NCBI RefSeq assembly: GCF_020524035.2 | Contig: NZ_CP129013.1 | Span: 1,539,822-1,603,821 of the forward strand | From: Bacillus carboniphilus | GTDB taxonomy: Bacteria > Bacillota > Bacilli > Bacillales > JAIVKR01 | Reading direction: 5' to 3' | Length of the DNA stretch: 64,000 nucleotides | Part shown: in pieces, positions 61,241-64,000 of the stretch | How positions within the stretch are numbered: the stretch's first letter is position 1 | Layout of the letters: each line of letters opens with the position of its first letter | The notes under the pieces: model-generated | What the model saw: the letters and a program-made list of their open reading frames with translations, nothing else | Database searches by the model: none | What the model was told of the DNA's origin: nothing | Position numbers and translations under genes: made by a program

Positions 61241-62815
61241 TTATTTATCATCTTTCTCATCATCTTCTTCATTTCGATAGTCTGGAGTACCAAACATTGC
61301 ACTAGGATTTGTTGCTGTACCGTCATTTGATAATTGTTGTTGTTGAGACATTCTTTCTGCTTGAGGAACCATTCCACCTGCTTCTGGAACCATACCTCCA
61401 TATGGACCTTGACCTGGCATTCCACCATAACCGTATGGACCTGGACTTGGCATTCCTCCATATCCATATGGACCTTGACCTGGTATTCCTCCATATCCAT
61501 ATGGATCTTGACCTGGCATTCCACCATAACCATATGGATCTTGACCTGGCATTCCACCATAACCATATGGTCCTTGAGCAGGACCACCTCCGTAACCATA
61601 TGGATCTTGACCTGGCATTCCACCATAACCATATGGGCCTTGAGCAGGACCTCCTCCGTAACCATATGGATCTTGACCTGGCATTCCACCATAACCATAT
61701 GGGCCTTGAGCAGGACCTCCTCCATAACCATATGGGCTTCCTTGACCTGGCATCCCTCCAATTCCGTAAGGTCCTGGTGCTGGCATCATCGGTCTTGGGA
61801 CACCAAAAGGCATTTGATAAGGCTGCCCGGGCATTGATTGACCTCCACAACCACAATCCTCTTGAAACATCGGCATAGTTGCATGCGCCATTTGATTGTT
61901 CATAGATGGAGCAGTCATATCAGGAGATTGTTCCTCATTTTCCTTATTACTCATTTCCTGTTCTGCAGCCATTGTTTGTGGATAGCAATCAAATCCACTA
62001 CCTGGCATAACAGGAGATACAGGATAATAACAAGTTGGAGGAACCATTCCATATTGAGGAGCGTATGCACCTTGGGTTTGTGAAAATGGAATGTTCTCCA
62101 TCTGTCCTTGACTATTATCATTATTACCCATATTTTCATCTTGCACTCCTGCAACTCCAGGTTGGTTATTCACCATATTAGAGTAAGGCTGATAAGCTGG
62201 AGACACTTGTGTAGATTGAAAATTATTTGGCATCATTTGAGGACTGTAGTAACCGTAATTAGGCGCGTACTGGCTCCCTTGAACTTGTGACATTTGCTGA
62301 TTTTTTAAAGCATGCTCCTGAACTGGTGATGTTTGTGATTTCTTCCCTTTTTCTTCTGCAGTATCCATCATATTTGGCAAAACATTCGCTGGCTTAGGTG
62401 GTAACTTCGGTGATTGGGCTTGATTTTTTTGCTTTTCTTGAGGTGACATTGACATATTGAAAGTGTAATAATTATTGTTCACATCACTTTCTGGATAAAA
62501 AGGTTTTTGCGTTGGTTTGGTATTTGGAACATACGGAGCACTCTTCATATCATTCGATTTATTATTTGATTGTTGCTTTGGAGAAGCTTGTTGCTTTTGC
62601 ACAGGTTGTTCTTTTTGGATAGGCTGTTCCTTTGTAATGGGAAATTCTTTTTTTATTTGAACCCCATTTGTCGGTATTTTTATTTTCATTCCGGGCATAA
62701 TTAAGTCTGGGTTACTTAATTGCGAGTTCATCTTTTTTAGTTCTTCAAAATTGACACCATATTTTTGTGCAATTTTCCATAAAGAGTCGCCCTTTTGAAC
62801 AATATGGATTTTCAA
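61241..62815 (-). CDS. safA: Spore coat morphogenetic protein SafA
   Basis: A 524-aa protein. The LysM domain at residues about 2-46 (IHIVQKGDSLWKIAQKYGVN ... MKIKIP) anchors it at the cortex-coat interface in B. subtilis. A Lys/Gln/Pro-rich linker follows, then a Gln/Asn/Met/Tyr-rich coat region and eleven 11-residue GGMPGQDPYGY-type repeats. The last 50 residues end in an acidic DDEKDDK. It is longer than the 387 aa of B. subtilis SafA, largely due to these repeats. I chose TTG at 62815 behind GGAGGGGG; the longer frame to 62887 begins before it. Confidence 0.9.
   Translation of the reverse strand: MKIHIVQKGDSLWKIAQKYGVNFEELKKMNSQLSNPDLIMPGMKIKIPTNGVQIKKEFPITKEQPIQKEQPVQKQQASPKQQSNNKSNDMKSAPYVPNTKPTQKPFYPESDVNNNYYTFNMSMSPQEKQKNQAQSPKLPPKPANVLPNMMDTAEEKGKKSQTSPVQEHALKNQQMSQVQGSQYAPNYGYYSPQMMPNNFQSTQVSPAYQPYSNMVNNQPGVAGVQDENMGNNDNSQGQMENIPFSQTQGAYAPQYGMVPPTCYYPVSPVMPGSGFDCYPQTMAAEQEMSNKENEEQSPDMTAPSMNNQMAHATMPMFQEDCGCGGQSMPGQPYQMPFGVPRPMMPAPGPYGIGGMPGQGSPYGYGGGPAQGPYGYGGMPGQDPYGYGGGPAQGPYGYGGMPGQDPYGYGGGPAQGPYGYGGMPGQDPYGYGGMPGQDPYGYGGIPGQGPYGYGGMPSPGPYGYGGMPGQGPYGGMVPEAGGMVPQAERMSQQQQLSNDGTATNPSAMFGTPDYRNEEDDEKDDK
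61394..61759 (-). repeat. Tandem 33-bp repeat within safA
   Basis: Eleven units encoding GGMPGQDPYGY or GGGPAQGPYGY. The two types alternate three times, giving a 66-bp higher-order period in about 61560-61750. The nucleotide repeat is well preserved, which suggests recent expansion. Unit count may vary among strains. It is coding, not CRISPR. Confidence 0.9.
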
Positions 62816-62951
62816 TTTTCCCCCTCCTATAATAAAGCAATTAAGCTTATTCTCATAATTAAGAAAACTGTCATTATGACTCAACACAATATATGCATGG
62901 GCTCTTCTAGTTATTCGTAAAAGCTTTTATAGTAGGCAGGGATAAAACAAA

Positions 62952-62980
62952 AAGAAGTACGCATGATCCACGTACTTCTT
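62952..62980 (-). terminator. Terminator of nadA
   Basis: AAGAAGTACG (62952-62961) pairs perfectly with CGTACTTCTT (62971-62980), and the minus strand runs into TTTTGTTTT. It lies 22 bases past the nadA stop, ahead of safA. Confidence 0.82.
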
Positions 62981-63001
62981 ACTTGTAAACTGTATTGAAT
63001 T

Positions 63002-64000
63002 TTATACATTTTCAAGCATACGATTTAATGCTAAAACAGCTTGCTTTGTTACATCTTCAGGAACTTTAATTTGGTTAACAGGCTGTCCTTGCTCAATACT
63101 TTCTAATGCCCATGCTAAATGAGGTAGATCAATCCGATTCATGGTTAAACAAGGACACATAAATGGATTCAAGGACACAATTTCTTTATCAGGATGCTGA
63201 TCAATGATCCGTTTAACTAAGTTCATTTCTGTCCCAATTGCCCACTTAGAACCAGATGGAGCTTGTGAAATCGCATCAATTATATACTTAGTTGATCCCG
63301 CATAGTCTGATATTGCAACCACTTCTCTTGGACATTCTGGATGAACAATAATATTCATATCAGGTTTTGTTTCACGAATATGTTCAACATTTTTTACCGT
63401 GAATTTTTCATGTACAGAGCAATGACCTTTCCACAAAATTACAACTACATCTTCATAGTTCCCGTCATACTCTAATTGGTTCGTAATTGGGTCCCATACG
63501 GCCATTTGATTTAACGGAACGCCTAAATCATAAGCAGTATTTCTTCCTAAATGTTGGTCTGGTAAAAACAAAATTCTTTCCTTTTGTTTAAACGCCCATT
63601 TCAGCATATTTTTTGCATTTGATGAAGTAACTGTTGCTCCACCATTTCTTCCAACAAACGCTTTTATGTCAGCAGTTGAGTTCACGTAGGTTAACGGTAG
63701 AATCGTATCTCCAAACATTTGTTGAAGCTTTTCCCACCCAATTTCTGTTTGATTAATATTAGCCATATCTGCCATAGAACAACCTGCTCTCATATCTGGC
63801 AATAAGACCTTTTGCTCTTTATCTGTTAACATATCAGCCGTTTCCGCCATAAAGTGAACACCACAAAATACAACCCACTCAGCTTCTTTATTTATTGCAG
63901 ATGCTTGAGCTAATTGAAGTGAATCCCCTGTTGTATCAGCAAAATTAATCACTTCATCCTTTTGATAATGATGACCCGGAATATATAATTTTTTTCCTAA
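63002..64000 (-). CDS. nadA: Quinolinate synthase A, partial (5' end outside window)
   Basis: The frame stays open to the window edge at 64000 (leading residues [17 protein letters not shown]), so the first part is missing; 332 residues are present. NadA condenses iminoaspartate with dihydroxyacetone phosphate to quinolinate using a [4Fe-4S] cluster. Likely cluster cysteines are in [28 protein letters not shown] and [11 protein letters not shown]. The length and C318-P-C style motif fit the long Bacillus type. The order nadA-safA matches B. subtilis. Confidence 0.95.
   Translation of the reverse strand, partial: LGKKLYIPGHHYQKDEVINFADTTGDSLQLAQASAINKEAEWVVFCGVHFMAETADMLTDKEQKVLLPDMRAGCSMADMANINQTEIGWEKLQQMFGDTILPLTYVNSTADIKAFVGRNGGATVTSSNAKNMLKWAFKQKERILFLPDQHLGRNTAYDLGVPLNQMAVWDPITNQLEYDGNYEDVVVILWKGHCSVHEKFTVKNVEHIRETKPDMNIIVHPECPREVVAISDYAGSTKYIIDAISQAPSGSKWAIGTEMNLVKRIIDQHPDKEIVSLNPFMCPCLTMNRIDLPHLAWALESIEQGQPVNQIKVPEDVTKQAVLALNRMLENV

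Noticed and set aside
61394-61759. Possible CRISPR array
   Set aside because: Repeats are contiguous without unique spacers, are in frame with safA and no cas genes are present.
61241-61878. Several long frames on both strands over the safA repeat
   Set aside because: They arise from the 33-bp periodicity of safA and have repetitive, low-complexity products; safA itself explains the region.

Overview
This window comes from a low-GC, endospore-forming member of the Bacillaceae. Gene content and order follow the Bacillus subtilis yqeH-sda ... sigK ... alaS ... trmU/mnmA ... relA-recJ-secDF ... tgt-queA-ruvBA-safA-nadA segment. Sporulation genes (sda, sigK, spoVB, safA, a coxA-type lipoprotein, pbpI), two T-box leaders and a 6S RNA fit that assignment. 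The species cannot be fixed from sequence alone.

Layout. 1-1857: aroE start, yqeH and yqeG on the minus strand. 2.0-4.3 kb: DnaA-box cluster, sda (+), a 50-aa membrane peptide (-) and an uninterrupted sigK (+). 4.26-8.4 kb: the methionine-to-cysteine recycling operon yrrT-mtnN-mccA-mccB-yrhC, preceded by a CymR-like dyad. 8.97-10.5 kb: an IS91-like (HUH, two-tyrosine) insertion sequence. 10.9-20.3 kb: yrrS, pbpI, greA, udk, two U32 peptidases, yrrM, mltG, yrzB, yrrK and the IreB gene. 20.5-25.6 kb: alaS with its T-box, then an AI-2E family protein, a zinc-ribbon peptide and a PRC-barrel protein. 25.7-33.8 kb: recD2, yrrB, mnmA, iscS-type desulfurase, cymR, rarA, tcdA. 33.9-37.5 kb: 6S RNA, aspS, hisS and a T-box. 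37.5-39.4 kb: yrzK and a second IS91-like copy. 39.6-45.5 kb: dtd, relA, apt, recJ. 45.7-47.6 kb: a plus-strand glycosyltransferase cluster. 47.6-52.3 kb: secDF, comN, spoVB and a beta-helix gene remnant. 52.3-54.2 kb: repeats, an IS605-end-like hairpin array and an ArsB/NhaD transporter. 54.3-64 kb: yrzE, yajC, tgt, queA, yrzS, ruvB, ruvA, yebC, coxA, safA and nadA (cut by the window end).

Two families of dispersed non-coding repeats punctuate the intergenic spaces. R1 has about seven full copies plus fragments; its ends pair as a long stem with several compensatory changes. R2 has four copies with an 11-12 bp terminal inverted repeat. Both carry related internal hairpin modules. Both IS91-like copies have their transposase-upstream end against an R1 element.

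At least eleven genes or remnants, including essential or near-universal ones (alaS, relA, yebC, yrrK), are broken by one-base length changes, nearly all in short homopolymers. This looks like residual sequencing error, so these genes are annotated as probably intact and the changed base run is given for each.
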